This document shows, in pieces, positions 11,887 to 25,078 of a DNA stretch of 64,000 nucleotides. The stretch is taken from positions 124,001-188,000 of the forward strand of contig NW_021167080.1 in assembly GCF_003711515.1 (NCBI RefSeq), given 5' to 3'. Both the position numbers and the translations under genes were made by a program. Every line of letters starts with the position of its first letter. Position 1 is the stretch's first letter. The notes beneath the pieces were generated by a model. The model was given only the letters and a program-made list of their open reading frames with translations, ran no database searches and was not told the DNA's origin. The DNA is from Sodiomyces alkalinus F11. Its lineage: Eukaryota; Ascomycota; Sordariomycetes; Glomerellales; Plectosphaerellaceae.

Positions 11887-12451
11887 CCGGCCCATTGCCC
11901 TGGTGAGCTTCTCTTTTGGCCTATCGATGGTCGTGGCGGCCAAAAGCTATAGTCATAGTGTACGGATACCTGTAACTACAATCCATTGGAACAGTGTTGT
12001 TTCACTAGACATATGGGATGGCTTTACATTGCATCAAGGGGCTAAAAACAAACTGGAAGGGGACGCACGTTGGAGGGCAGGGATCACGGACATTACTAGA
12101 TGCCCCATTGTAACAAATATAATCCTCACTCTTCGAATTCGAAGGCTTCATTCCGTTATCAATGGCACGGATACTGACTACCTTTAAACTTGTGGTACTG
12201 TCCGGGTTCAGCTGTCGAATCTTTGCTCGATGAGGTCGTCAAATTCTCTGTCATCTTATATCCCACAGGGCAGTGTTACTTCGCAGTCATGACTTGCTCC
12301 CACTACGGCCGTCAGTTACTGACAGGCCTCGATTACCGGGTGCATGGTAGGAACCGATGCTTTGGAAGCCCCTGAAGCCGTTAGAATGAAGACGAATTGA
12401 ATAAATAAGGCGTGAAGTGGGAAGAAGAATGTAAGATATGCATGCCTGAAC
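11887..12451. other. Convergent intergenic region
   Basis: 565 bp between the 3' ends of the clu1-like and forkhead genes, with room for both 3' UTRs. Short open frames here lack homology that I recognise, and no repeat is seen. Confidence 0.6.
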
Positions 12452-14553
12452 TCACTTTGCCAGGTCGAACCCCTGATCCTCATCGATCTCAAGCAATGGG
12501 ACCGGATGCGTCTCCACCGCCCTCCCTCGAGCCTCGACGCCTCTTGTCGGGGAAAGAAGGGGTGACTTGCCCGCAAGGGGCGGGCTACTGCCATGAGCGG
12601 TCAAACCCCTGGCTAATCTCGACGGACTAAGGTCCAGGTGAGCCACGGGTTTCAACGGCGTGATTCCGATGTCAGCATATTTCCAGAACGGGGCTGGGGA
12701 ACTTGTTGGCATGTGTTGGCTTGGTCTTTGTGCAGTACTTGGTGGTGCCAGCCTGGGGTGCACGCGGTGTGGTGCTGGCGTGACAAAAGAGGCCCCTTCA
12801 TCTGGCAGATAGGAGGAGGTCAGCGTCGGGGACTGATCCTGTAAGTTTGAGCAACTTGAAGGGGTTGGTCCGGCGGCTGCCTTCCGCGACCGTGGGAGAG
12901 GGCTGCCGTCTGCTGTCAAAACCGCGGCCATGGAAGGTAGATGACGCGTGGCTCGATCAGGGGTCATCTGTATCGCTCGGAATCCCGACTTCGGTGACGG
13001 AGATATAGCAGCCGGCATCTTTTTCTTCCGCGCAGAACTGGACTCCCTGGACATGACATCGCTAGGACCGTGCGTGATGTAGTTTAAGTGGCTGGGCGAG
13101 GTCGGCGCCGAGGAGCCCCTATGACCACCCCGACCGCCTCGATACGCAGTCCGAGTCATCTCTTCACGTGCCTCGGGGACGATCTGCCATTTCATCCCTT
13201 TACCAGGCTCATCAGTGGATCTCGCGACCTTGTCAAACGCCTTATTCAGGGATAGGTTGTGTCGGATGGAGTTCTGCATGTAGCGTCAGCAACGCAGCCA
13301 AAGCAACGTAAAATGTCTCTCGTCTGGGTGAGCAATCTACCTGCCAGCCAGCCGGTGGCTGGTGCCTATAATAGGCGTAATTGGTAGTAATGAATGTGTA
13401 GATGCCATTGAGGTTAAGCTTGCCATCCGGGGCGCTCATGATGGCCTGAGTGATCATTTGAGCATAGCTGAACTGGGGCTTCACATGCTTATTGTCGTCG
13501 TGACTCAGATCGATCTCATTGGGGCTGAGGAAAAGGGTGCCTGAGCCAGAATAGCCGGGAGATTTGTGATCGGAAGGAGGCACCCTGTCCGGAGCGGGTG
13601 GAGGGGTCCCAAGACGCTTGTAGTTAGGAGGGGTGGGGGCAATGGGCTGGTTGTAAGACTGGTGATGAGTGCGGAGAGGGGCTCCGGAGGTGCTAAGGCC
13701 GTGGTTGTCCTCAAAAGACGCTACGTTAGATGCAGAGGGGAGGGATTTTGCCAGATCTTGTCTAGACAGCCCTGCCCTCTTTAGGTACATCTGATGGATG
13801 TGAAGTGTGCTGATCTCAGTGGGTAAGACGAACATCATTTCGTTACCACCCACATCTAGGACGTCGCCACTTTGGAGAGGCCGACAACAGCTTTGTTTTA
13901 ACGGGATGTTGTTGATCTTGATGCCATTGCGACCTTTGACCTCGAGAAACCATTTCTCATCCTCGGGACTGAAAAATATACGAGCATGTTGTCGTGAGAC
14001 CATCTTGCTCGGTCCGAGGTCGATGTGCATCCAGTCGTCGTCATCTACGTCCTCTTCGTGGGCAGCCGGGCCGGGCGGTTCCGACGACCGGCCGATGTTG
14101 ACGTTAAGTTTCGTGACGTAAAATGTCCAGTCTTGAGCGGCAATTTTAGCGTATGCTTTGACACCGTCCCGGTTGGCTTCATGGATCGCATTGGCGTGAT
14201 CTTTGCTTGCCTGTACCGGGCCTTCCTTTGGGCAGAGGAGGCATTGGATGATTTGGGCGAGGAGTTGATCGCCATCTTTTATCGGATTTTTACGGTCGTC
14301 ACCTGCACAAGACTCCGCGTCTTCAGCCTGCCCGGATAGGTGCGCATCCTGCGCCTTAAGAGCGTTGCGACGTTAGTTGCAATGAGCCAATACGAGCAGA
14401 GCCCTAAGTTGACCAGACGGGACTTCATGAATCACTAACTTTCTTACGGCGCTTCGCGGGACGTGTCGGTGAGGATTCCTCAGCCTGGGCGGTAGAAGAC
14501 TCTTGACGCGGGTCGCGACGAGGTCTCTGAGTGCGCTTCGTCGATGGGGGCAT
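12452..14553 (-). CDS. Forkhead transcription factor with FHA domain (Fkh1/Fkh2 type), three exons
   Basis: Nuclear DNA-binding regulator. Yeast Fkh1/Fkh2 and fission yeast Fkh2 with the same domain order control G2/M and developmental genes. Model: complement of 12452-13273, 13341-14354 and 14440-14553, 649 aa. Exon 1 codes a basic N-terminus ([14 protein letters not shown]). Intron 1 (14355-14439) uses GTTAGT and an ACTAAC branch; an alternative acceptor 6 nt on is also in frame. The FHA domain is at about 100-205 ([31 protein letters not shown]). The forkhead domain spans about 330-412 and is split by intron 2 (13274-13340). The join gives [16 protein letters not shown], the helix-3 recognition signature. 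The long Ser/Pro-rich C-terminus has many SP/TP sites, candidate kinase targets. The tail shows no domain. Confidence 0.92.
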
Positions 14554-14849
14554 CCCGATGGCTCCGAAGGTAGGGTAGGTAGTAACTGTACCGGCCTCTC
14601 CCAGACAGGTAAGGAAGAGACCCAAAGTTCGCAAACTCGAGCCCAGCGGGAATGTATTGTCGACAGCGGGTTACATGGAAATTCTCGAAAGTGTCAGTTA
14701 GGTGGCAGCGCAAATACCTAGCTCTGCTGATGGAATCGTGCTGCAGTACCGCGATAGTGTGCAATCATCATGCGATGACTAGCCCTCAGAAACGTATCGC
14801 CGGTTTATATACTAGTTGTACAAGGTATATGCGACAGACTCTAATTTAA
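14554..14849. promoter_or_regulatory. Upstream region of the forkhead gene and island border
   Basis: About 230 bp of normal-composition sequence upstream of the start codon. From about 14800 it changes to the TA-rich, CA/TG-poor composition of the repeats. No promoter element is clear. Confidence 0.45.
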
Positions 14850-15430
14850 TCTAAAGACGAGACCTAGTTAATACTGCGTTTCTTTTTAATTATATCCTCA
14901 CGGCCTTAGGCGGGGGACCTTTTTCCTTCCTACTATATTTCTATAGCGTAATAGTTAGTAATAGGTATATAGGCCAGCACTACTCGCCTAAGTAAAGCTA
15001 GGTTAGGTCTAAATAAGGTTCCGGGCGGGGCCCCGTATATAGTTAGCGACCTTAAGCTCTTTCCGTATCTATACCTTAATATAGTTACGGAACTTAAGTT
15101 ATTAGTCTATATTTAATAGTATGCCTATTAGTCTCTTTAGACTTATAGGGAAGGGTAGTAGGCTAGAAGGTCTTAATATAAAGGTCTACGAGTTGCTTAA
15201 ATCGGCTATAGAGCTTAGTAGCTAGCTAATATAGTATAAAGCGTTAGTATAGCTAGTACTTATTAACTCGTAGCTCGCTCTTTAGGCAGGTTACGTAGGT
15301 ACCGTTCTAATCTATAACTAAATACTCGGGGAACTACTACTTAACTAGGCTATAGGCGCTATTATAGATTAGGTTAGGGTAATTATCTCTCCGATACCCT
15401 TCTTAGCCGTAATAGTAGTAGCGAGCTAGC
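14850..15430 (-). mobile_element. LINE reverse-transcriptase C-terminal fragment (minus strand)
   Basis: The reverse complement reads LKFRNYIKV, then KELKVANYIRG, close to the segment at 42500-42660 (LKFEVHVEI, KGLKVANYIRG) of another LINE piece. This is the thumb/post-RT region of Tad-like LINEs. Stops interrupt it. The upstream RT core is missing. Confidence 0.65.
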
Positions 15431-17545
15431 GGGGGCTAGCCGTTATTCTAGGCACCTCTTTACTATTCTAAGCGGTTATCGTGTTACTAGGTTAGGCGGT
15501 TATCGTTATATCGGTTATTATTATATCTAGGGCGGGGTCCTCTGTAGTAGATCTCCTCGATATACTAGGTGTTATTAGACTAGTAAGCGGTACTATTAGC
15601 TTAATTAGGAGCGGCGAAGTGTATTAAAGTAGTTATTATAGATTAAGGGGCGTGCTTAAGGACGGTATGAAAGGCGTTCTTTAGATTAGACTTTATAGTA
15701 AGGAGGGCTTAAACCTTTTCCGTGCCTATCGTCTTAGACAGGGCAAACACTTAAGTAATAATACCCCTAATACCTTTAGCTCTATTATAGATAAGGGAAA
15801 TAGTATACTTCTTAAGGAGGTCGGCGAGCTTATCTATATATAATTAAGAGGCTATAGACTCCTAGACTATAGTAGGCCGCCTTAAGATAATAGGCTAGAA
15901 AGCAGTATTATTAGACTAATTAGACTTAGCTATACCTAGTATAGCGTCTCCGTTTATAGGCTTACTCTCTACTTCCTAGATATCTATAAACTACTCGCGT
16001 AGTAGTTCCGAAAATAGCCTATAGCTCTTAACTATCTTTCTTAAATCAGTCCCTCGGATTTTAAGCTTATTAGCGATAAATATATAGATATCCCTATATA
16101 GAATAGTAAGGATAATACCGTAAAGCTCGGAGTCCTCGATAAAAGTGCCTTAAACCCGCTCGGCCTTAGCCTTCTAGATAGTGATTTATTATAGTAAGTC
16201 CCTAACCTAATAAATGCTATTAATCTTATATGTCTTATATTTTACCCGAAGCGAATAAGCCCTATAAGAGAAGTTAAGTTAGTAGTTAGGATCTAGATAA
16301 GAGTACTCTTTAACAAGCTTCTTAACTAGATTAGACTAACTACCTTTAACGGCTTAAACCTCTTTAACTAGGCGTTCGATAACGGGATAAATAGCCGTAT
16401 CCGTGTATAGATTAACGTAGGTGATCTTATCGGCTTTACTGAGACGGTTAAGCTTAATATAGTTATCGTACTATTAAAGGAATATAGAGAGGGACTTACT
16501 ACTAAAGCGGGGAGCTCTAGTAATAAGGGGATTTAGGGGTACTCTTAATATAGTAATAATAGGGGGTAGGGCTTTACTAATCTCGGCGATAGTACTCTTT
16601 TAGTCACGGCTTATCAGGGTTTATAGTAGCTTAATTAGGTCTTTAGCGGTAGTAAAGGACTACTAATACTTAGGGGCGGCGGTATTTGGAGTATTCGAAG
16701 CGGGCTAGGCAGTAAAAGCAGGCTAGGTAGGGGTAGTAGTCGATTTATAGGCAGGGGCAGATCTAAAGGTAGATCCAGGGGCAGTTATGGAAATAGTAGT
16801 TAGAGCCGTGGTAGACGTAGTAGTCGGCCTAGAAACGGGCTGAGGTAAGGCCGTAGCCCCGATATCGTAGTTCCCCTAATTAAGGGTAGTAAAAGTAACG
16901 GGTGTAAGAATAAGGGGAATAGATGGTAAGGGAGCCTTATTATCGGAGTCGCTAATAATACTAATAATAGGGGTAAGCTCGCGATACTAAGTCTAAGTAT
17001 CTATAGTGTTTTAGGTATAAGTATAAAGGGGTAAGCGAATAATAATAATAGGGTTAGGGCGTTTAGGAAAAGGTTCTTCGAACTAATTATCTAGTAAGAA
17101 GATCCTATAAGTGTTCTAAATACTACCCAGGTTATTATATATATTATCGTATCTTGATAAAAGTAATAAGGTCTTTAATAAGAGGGTAGTAGCGGTCCTA
17201 GGTCTTACTCCGTGATATTTATCTTCGGGGTTAAGCTTTTCTAACTTACCTTAAAGGAAGAGGCCCCCTATAATTAGGAGATTATCTATTAGTAAAAGGG
17301 CTATACTTACGGATATTAATATTAGTAATATTATACGCTAAGTCTTATAAAAAAGTATTGTAACTTACGTATAGGGTCTGTAAAAGTCTTATTTATTAGA
17401 CTATCGGGTCTTTATTTAAGGTATCGTTATTTCGCTTCCACGCTCGGTATTAGCGTTTTCCTTAGGTTATTAGGGGTTAGTTACCCTAATCCGGGTAAGC
17501 TACTCTTAGCGGTCTTATCTTTTCTTTGTTAGTATATAAGAATCT
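15431..17545 (-). mobile_element. Degenerate gag-like retroelement segment (minus strand)
   Basis: On the minus strand a long broken frame runs from about 17310 to 15600. A Pro/Thr/Ala/Ser-rich middle (about 16650-16950) is followed by a structured part with APRFSSKSLSIFL, KADKITYVNLYTD and AIYPVIERLVKEV (about 16500-16330). That resembles the capsid-like gag region of a retrotransposon, but I cannot name the family. Stops are TAA/TAG, as with RIP. Confidence 0.5.
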
Positions 17546-20500
17546 TTTTTTTTATTTTCTTTTATTCATTACGCGTATACAGCCCTAAAGCTATGGCGCG
17601 GCGCCTATCGCTCTAAGGGCTAAAGGCTATTAGAAGCTAGGTATAGTAAAATAGAGCGTACTAAATAAAGGAAATCCTCCGTAATAATCTGATTAATAAA
17701 ACCTAATAGGTAAAAAACCAAAGCAAAATAACTAGTCCGTAGGAATCTTGGTTTACGCCCTATACTACTTTGCCGAGGCTATTTTAGTAGCTAAAAGGTA
17801 GGCCTATAAGGCCTATATTCCTCTTTTAGTACCGAATAATAGCGGTAGAGATAGTGGTAGGCCTGCTAGGGCTTCCCGTAGGGCTTTTCGTTCTTCTTTA
17901 TAAAAAGGGCAGGAAAGAATAAGGTAAGCTGTATCCTATATAGGGGAGCCGGGACAGGAATAGCGGTGGTTAGCGTAGTTTTAGGCCCTTTTTTGGTGGG
18001 TTTTTAGGTATCCGAAGCCGGTTTTTGACTGCGTAAAAGCCGATTTTACCCACCTAGGGCCTTATATTAGTAGTGGTTTTCGGGAGAAACGTAGGTTATC
18101 GCGGACTAGTCGCTTATATAGGCGGCCTAATCTAACTAATTTACCTTTTTTCTCCTCCTCCTCTTCGTGATTCTATAGGGTTTTCTAGTCTTAAATAAGG
18201 GCTTTATTTACCCGGCATTTTAGGTGGCTAAGGGTAATTAAGCTAACGGATTTAGTAGCTTTTCCGGGGTTTAACGCCCTTTTAGCCACCTTATCCGCTA
18301 GTTCGTTCCCTTCTATCCCTATATGCGAGGGGCACTACTAGATAGAGACCGAAGTGCCTAGTTGTTTAAGGCTTAGAATAAGGTCTTTAGCTTCTATAGC
18401 CTACTATAAGGTGCGCTGAAGCTTCTGAATAGCCGCCTAGGAATCACTAAAAGTATAGCACTCTAGGGGCCTAGGCGTCTACTCTAGGGCGGCGTAAAGG
18501 GTCTGGAGAATAGCGTATAATTTAGCGTCCGCGACTTCGGTAGCAGCTCCTAGGTTAAGGCCTGTAGCTTTACAGGGCCTTCCAGCTTTAGTCCACTGTA
18601 TAATAGCGGCTATAGCCTGAGAAGGCCCTATAAGGGGCCTGGTAGGGTGGCCTAGAGAGCCGTTAGTATAGAAAATAGTAGCCTATTGCCCTAGGCCTTG
18701 TTGAATTTTAGCGAGGGCTTCGAGGTAAGCTGTTTTCTAATCGGATATATCGGGGCCGGTATCTATAGGCCGGTCTTTAAGGGAGAAAAAGGGTCTTAAG
18801 TCTGCTATAGGCTCCGAGGCCTAGGGGGCCTCCCACCTATCCGACGGACCCTCGATATCCTAAGACTAACCTACTAAAGCCACTGTTTCTAGGCCTAGCC
18901 TATATAGTTATAGAGTAGGCTATAGGTTCTAAAGAAGGGCGAGGTTTTCCCGGTTTTTGTTTGGTAGGAGCTGGCGTTTAATCGGGTGGTTCGGTAGGAA
19001 TTTTAAGATCCTAAAGGCATAAAGCCTATTAGACCTAGTTAACCTAACCGCCGCTGGGGGGACCGCTACTTCGAGTTCTAGAGGTTGTAAAGGGGCCCCT
19101 CTAAAAGCCCCTAGGGCCCGGACTAAAGCGCCGTACTATAGGCGTTCTAGGCGGTCTACTAGGTGTTTTTTAGATGATTTAGGGTTCTATTAGAGCTGTG
19201 AGCTAAAGTTAGCTAAGGAGGCTATATAGGCTATATATAGCTGGTGTAGGGCCTTATAAGAAAAGCCCCTCTACGAGCTAGCTAGCCTATGTAACCTGTT
19301 TAGGGCCCCCGAAGCTGAATTTAGGCGTTTTTCGACGTGGGGTTTAAAGGATAGCTTAGGATTAAACCAGACCTCTAGCCACCTAATAGCACCTAGCACG
19401 GGTTTAACTAGGTGCCCCCTTATAGTAACTAGAGTATTTTCTTTAGAGCGTCTTCGGTGGAAGTGAATAAGCTCTGTTTTCTTGGGGTTAAAGAGGACTT
19501 AGTTAACTTTTGCTGCGTCGAAAAGGGAGGCTACGGCTTTTTCTAGGGTTTTATAGTTTTTCCTAGTCGATATAGATACTATAGATAGCTGGAAATCGTC
19601 GATATAGGATAGCTAAAGGCCCTGAAACTCCGGCCCCGCTATAACCTTACTAATATAAATTAGGAATAGGATAGGGGAAACCGGGGGGCATTATAGGACG
19701 TCTATATTTAGGGGGGTGGGCTGTTGAACCTGCCCCTTAAAGGCTAGTTGGATACACCTGTTTTCTGTACAAAAGGCTACCTATTTAACTAGGTTCGGGG
19801 GTAGTTATAGTTCTTATAGCGTCCTGAGTAGCTAAGGACGGGCGACGTGATCGAAGGCTCCTTTAATATCTAAAAATATCGTAGAAATTACCGGATTCTG
19901 GCGTGATTTACGCTGGTTTTCGATATAGTGGAGGAGGAGAAGGGCCGTATGGATAGCAGAGTGTTATTTTCTACCGCCTATTTAACTAGGGTATAGAAGA
20001 TTATCGCGGGTATTAGCCATAAAGCTAAGCCTAATAGCTATAACCCTCTCGAGAACTTTACCTAAGCAGTTTAAAAGGGCTATAATCCTATAAGACTTAG
20101 GATTAGAATAGTCCTTCTTCCCTGGCTTTGGTAAAACAACCCCTAAGGCTTCTTTCTAGTAGGTAGGGTGGTGGTCTGCTAAAAGTAGGGCTAAATAGGC
20201 TTATAAAAAGGACTCGGAGATAATCTTATAGGCCTGCTAGATCGGTTTTAGACTAATCCTATTAGGCCCTAGGGCTTTCCCTTTAGTAGCTCCGAATATA
20301 GCACGCTATAGTTCGGTAGCCTGGAGGCTAGGCCACTCCTACGGTCTTCTAAGGCCCTTATTATATAATCTAGTTAGGCTCTAGGGGCCGTTCGAAGGGT
20401 AGGAGGGGCCTAGGCCCCCTAAAGGGCCTGTAAATATAGGGGCTTTAGGGGCGTTAGTGGCGGAAGAAGAAGAAGAAGAAGAAGAAGAAGAAGAAGAAGA

Positions 20501-23500
20501 AGAAGAAGAAGAAGAAGAAGAAGAAGAAGAAGAAGAAGAAGAAGAAGACGGTGCTGGAAAAAGGGTGTGAAGTAGGGCGTTATATTTATCTTCGAAGGCG
20601 TAGGCCTTCTACTTCGTAGGCATTTAAATCGGTGGGATTTTCGCGTTAAGGCCGTTTTTCGTATAGTTATAGGCCTTAAAGACTTTAGGGCCTTTGGCGT
20701 AGGCTAAGAAGGCCTTCTAGTGGTTATTTTTCGCTATTTTAACCGCCCGATAGTAGGCGTTTCGAGCTTCTTTCTAGGAGGCTTCTAAAAGCGCCTAGGT
20801 GGCTAAGGCCCCCTTTTTTACCTTTCGAAAAGCCCTAATGGCCCTGTTAGCTAATTTTCGTAGGGCTTTTAGCTTTTTAGTCCACTAAGGCTTCGAACGC
20901 CCTACTACTCGTAGCTTAGGCACTAAAGCCTTAAGCGCTAGGGTAATAGTATCTAAGAGGCAGCGGCCTAAAGAATCGTAGTCCGAGGCGTTAATAGCCT
21001 ATTAAATATCCTAGTCGAGGCTAGGTTCTAGGCTTTTTAGGGTACTAGAAAATAGGTCCTAATCTGCTAGCTTATAGTTATAAGCCGGCGGGAGGGACCT
21101 ATTTATAGGACCTTTAGAGTCTAAAGTAGTAGTCGAAAGGAGGATAGCGCGGTATAAAGAGGTGGTGTTTTCGATATATTCTTACTTATAGAAGCAGAGA
21201 CGATTAAAGCCGGGCGTGTAAAAGGCTAAGTCTATAACCGACTCTTAACGAAGATTAGACCTAACAAAGGTCCCCCCGTTTAGGTTAACTTCTTCAGAAT
21301 CCGCTAAATAGGTAGCTCCGAGGCTATCTAACTAGTCTACTAGGGCCCAGGTCCTAATAAAAGCCTGGTTAGTAGCGGCTCCGTTCCACTGCTAGTGGTT
21401 TCTGTTAAAGTCCCCTATAATATGGGTAGGTTTAGGGACCTATAGGCCCTAAAATACTCGATCCTCGGTCCAGGGCCGGCTTCTAGAGCCTGAAAAAGAG
21501 GGGAAAAAAGAAGAGGAAGTGGAAGTCGAAGAGGTAGAAGGGGTAGGGCTAGGGGGCTGCCCTCGGCCTGTTATTTCGGGGTCCTATTCTACCTGACTAT
21601 AAACGTGTAGAATATAAAAGGTCTATAGATAATAGACTTCTATAATCTACGCGTCTATATCGTCTAGAAGGTTATCGCGGTGTGAAAAATCAATACTAGA
21701 GCCCTTTCTTATATAAGTAAGGACCCTAGGCTTAATACGGAAAAACTGGGTTTTTTAGGATATAGGCGTAACGGTGTAAAAAGTAGGGTAGTTTCGGATA
21801 AACCACCCCTTTAGTATCGAGACGCAGGCTAGTTCCTCAATAAGGACTATATCAGCCGAAGCCTCTAAAGCCTATTCTAGGATAGCCTTTTACGCTGGGG
21901 CCTGTTTATCGACGTTGTGTTAAATAAACCGGATATCTTTAGAACTATAAGGCCCTTTATTTATAGAAATAGAATTAGGGTTTTATAGCTTAAAAGACCT
22001 CGTAGTCCCTGCTAAAGGGGGGGTAGTCTCCCTCGTAGTTATAGCACTTATAGGTCTTATGCTCGTAGTCTCTGTATTCTTTATACTCGTTATAGTAGTG
22101 GTATTCCTCCTTATAACCTTTAACGGCGTAGATAGGGCAGGAAGCTAGGTTCTTATAGGTCCCCCGGGTATACCCGAATTTCCAGTAGTTAGAATACTGG
22201 GTTATAGGCGTTATAGGCCTATATTTAGAGACCTTTAGCCGCTAGCCGACTATATAGAGCCCCTATTTTAGGCAGTACTTCTATTCTTTAGTAGAGGGCA
22301 TAGAAATAACCACTATACCGTAAAACGCGTTTAGAGCCCCTAGCTACCGAGGCTTCCCTACTACCCTAATGAGTTTAAAGATACCGATTTTAGTAGCTAG
22401 GTCCTATAGACCTTAGGCCCTATTATAGACTTCGGTTTAGGGCCTTTTACGGCGGCTTAAAGGGGTCGGGTAGAGGGGTATCACTACCCCTAAAGGCTCT
22501 AAAAGGCACCTATTTAATAATAAGCTTAAACTAGTCGCCTATAGGCTATGGGGGGTAGAGAGGGAGGTTTATCTCTTTAAACCACTGATTCTACGAGTCT
22601 AGGAGCTATTGAACGCTATAATTCGGCCCCGGGGTTAAAATAAGGTTCCCGTTAGTCGACCGGCTAATAGCCGTAACTACAGGGAATTTTAGGGCCTTAT
22701 TAAGCTTATTCCGAAGCGCGAGGGGGTCGAAGTTTTCCCTAGGAATCGCTGCCCCTGCCGTAGGCTGTAGAACAACCTTAGGGATCTTTTTAGGGTCTGT
22801 TAGGAGGGGTGCCGGGGGTATAGAGGTTGGGGTGGGGGCTAAGGGTGCTAAAGTCCTTAAAATAGGGGCCTGGGGTGCTATAGGACCTTTTTTCTCCTTT
22901 ATAGCCTCGCTATAAAGGGGTTTAGGCTATTCTATAAGCCTACGAACTGCCTAAGCTAGCTCGTCGACCTTCTATTCGAGTATAGGAGGCTAGGGGCTCG
23001 GGGTTCCGTCGATAGTAGATTTAAGCCCTACGGTTAGGCCCTTAATCTAAGGGACAGGGTTAAGGGTATAGGCCTATTAAAGTAGCTAAAGAGCCTGTTA
23101 GAGTAGTTCCTTAGCCTATGCCTTACTAGCCGAACTTGTCGACTTCTAGGGCTTGGCCGAGGTTTCTCCGGGGGCTTTAGCTAATCTAGGCGTCTTTTTA
23201 GCCCATTTAGAGCCTAAAAGACTCGGTTTTTTAGCGGGGGGGGCCCTCGAAGCAGAGGGGGCCCTAGAGGGCGTTTTGAAAGCGCCTTCGGCTTCCGAGT
23301 CCGAGGGGGATTCGATTCGGGTCCTAGAAAAACGTCTAGGGGTAGGTATAGAAGGGCTAAGGTGCCTTTTCGAGTTTAGAGGCGTAGCGAGGGTTAAATC
23401 CTCTATAATAAAGATATTACCTAGATCTACCTCCCCTAGGCCCTCTATAGTTATAGGGGCCTCAGGGGGGATATTAGGGCCGTTAGGGGCGTTAAGGGCA

Positions 23501-23830
23501 TTAGGGGCGTTATTATGGCTAGCGTTATGGCTAGTGGGTTATTGTTTATGGCGTTGTGGTTAGGTAGAGGTCGGGGGTGCGGCTCTGCGCGGCTAGGCGT
23601 ACTGCTTTATCAGCGTGGGCGCACGGGTCATGTTAGACTTTTCCCCTGCACGCGGGGGAGTAGGCCCGTTTCCAGGCATTTTCGCACTTCTAATACGCCT
23701 ATACTAGCGCCTGCGCGGTATAGGGCTATAGATAGGCATATGGAGCTTAAAAAGAGCTATCGATTGATATAGGTTTTAAGTGGTTTAGGGCGTTTGCGCG
23801 TAAACGTAGGTCCCCCCACGTGAGTTGTAA
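17546..23830 (-). mobile_element. LINE A: full-length Tad-like non-LTR retrotransposon (minus strand)
   Basis: About 6.3 kb. Its 5' end near 23830 matches the start of the plus-strand copy at 43502. ORF1 (about 23500-22000) has zinc-knuckle remnants. ORF2 then gives endonuclease (about 21950-21350), RT (about 20300-19600) and an RNase H/C-terminal region whose end reads SCPG, then ILSCPFYKEERKALREAL near 17970-17860. An A-rich tail, seen as a T run at 17546-17570, marks the 3' end. Frames are interrupted by TAA/TAG stops throughout. The open stretch at 23153-23563 on the plus strand is only its antisense. Confidence 0.85.
20463..20548 (+). repeat. (GAA)n microsatellite in LINE A
   Basis: About 86 bp of uninterrupted GAA on the plus strand. 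On the sense strand of the LINE it is TTC/TCT, read as Ser in the ORF2 frame. The plus-strand LINE A copy has only a short Ser run at the same place (about 46820-46840). Confidence 0.95.
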
Positions 23831-24412
23831 GAACGATGTTATAAGAGTCTATTTTAATTAGTAATAGGGGTTATAAGCCCCCTATTAAGTCTATTCTATA
23901 TCAAGAATCTAACTCTATCACGATTTACTCGTTTTTTTCCTTTCCTATAGTTATTACCTCCGTGGCGGCGGGTCTTATAATTAAAAGTACTAAAGGTGCT
24001 TCCTATCTTACCTATATAGTCGTTTCTTTTTCTAAATCTAGTAGGGTATATCTCCCTTTAGTCTCAAAGAGTTAAATCCTTTCTTAGTTATTATCTTTAT
24101 ATTCTTTAGGGGTTATTAACTAATAGTCCGTTTAGGAGGGCCGGAACCTCCCTTAAGCGCCTTTATTACTCTAATCAGGGTTAGAATACTTTAGGGACGC
24201 CGAATAAATCCGCCTCCGAGCATTAAAATATAACTAGATAAAAACGTAGTAGCACTAGATCGTTGAGATAAAGATTAGATAAAGAGGTTAGTATAGCTAA
24301 GCCACGATATATAACTAAAATATAACTAATACTACTATAACCTTTAGCGAAGAAGTAGATTAGTAGTTACTATTCTAATTATAGTAACGTAAGTTAAACT
24401 GGAAAGATACCT
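23831..24412. other. Unclassified RIP-like DNA
   Basis: CA/TG-poor sequence with no family I can name and no ORF. It lies between LINE A and a candidate LTR. Confidence 0.4.
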
Positions 24413-24599
24413 TGAACGTAGAATAAGTAATTGTAAAAGAGGATAATGATTAAATAATAATCCCTTAATAGGGATATCCGGAGCCTGTCCTTAATATATA
24501 TATAAGAGGTGGATCCCGCAGCCTTGAAAAGGGGGTTATATAACCGTCTGCCAGAACCACACCAAAACCGTATCTGCGTGGTTACACCACCTAATAACA
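24413..24599 (-). repeat. Candidate solo LTR
   Basis: On the minus strand it starts TGTTATTAGGTGGTG and ends ACGTTCA, with CA/TG kept near 24520-24600. TG...CA ends and size would suit an LTR. No second copy or target duplication is visible, so this is tentative. Confidence 0.3.
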
Positions 24600-24604
24600 A
24601 TATC

Positions 24605-25078
24605 CGACTCTAGATATAGGCACGAATTAAGGGCAGGGTACTACTAGACCTCTTATTAGTCCCGCTACTACGCTATAACGATAATAATAATAACCTAGCT
24701 ATAACGTATAAGGATAAGGCAGAAGTTCTTAACCGAAAGTCCCTCCTACCCCCCTAACTAATTAACCCTCGCCCCCTTAGCGTGGCTTTCCCCTACCCCT
24801 ACCCCCGGGGTAGGAGGTCTGCCATAATATTACTATTACGGATATACGGGAACGCTTTTAGAAGATAAACCCCTAGGCGGCGCCTAGGCTAAATAGGCTC
24901 CTAGCCAAGCTCCTTAAGGTCTATAAAATCCCCTTCTACTAAAGATTAAGTATTATACATATAGCGTGCCTTAAGATAAGTTACTACCCGAAAAGGTACT
25001 ACTACGCTACTATAGTAATCCTAAAAAAAGAAAGACTACTAAAACCCGATTATAAGATAGCGAAAGGGTAATTCTAAT
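24605..25078 (+). mobile_element. LINE B internal fragment (pre-RT to RT)
   Basis: Aligns by eye to 38400-38780 of the full LINE B: shared blocks are AACCGAAAGTCC/AACCGGAAGTTC, GATATTACCG-like and TACCCGAAAAGGTAC. It is cut on both sides. Confidence 0.8.

Noticed and set aside
11864..12375. Two short open frames after clu1
   Set aside because: They overlap the clu1 end or lie in the convergent intergenic region; no domain, and the codon pattern is not persuasive.
23153..23563. 136-codon open frame on the plus strand
   Set aside because: It is antisense to ORF1 of the minus-strand LINE A. The sense counterpart is the frame at 43901-44116 of the plus copy.
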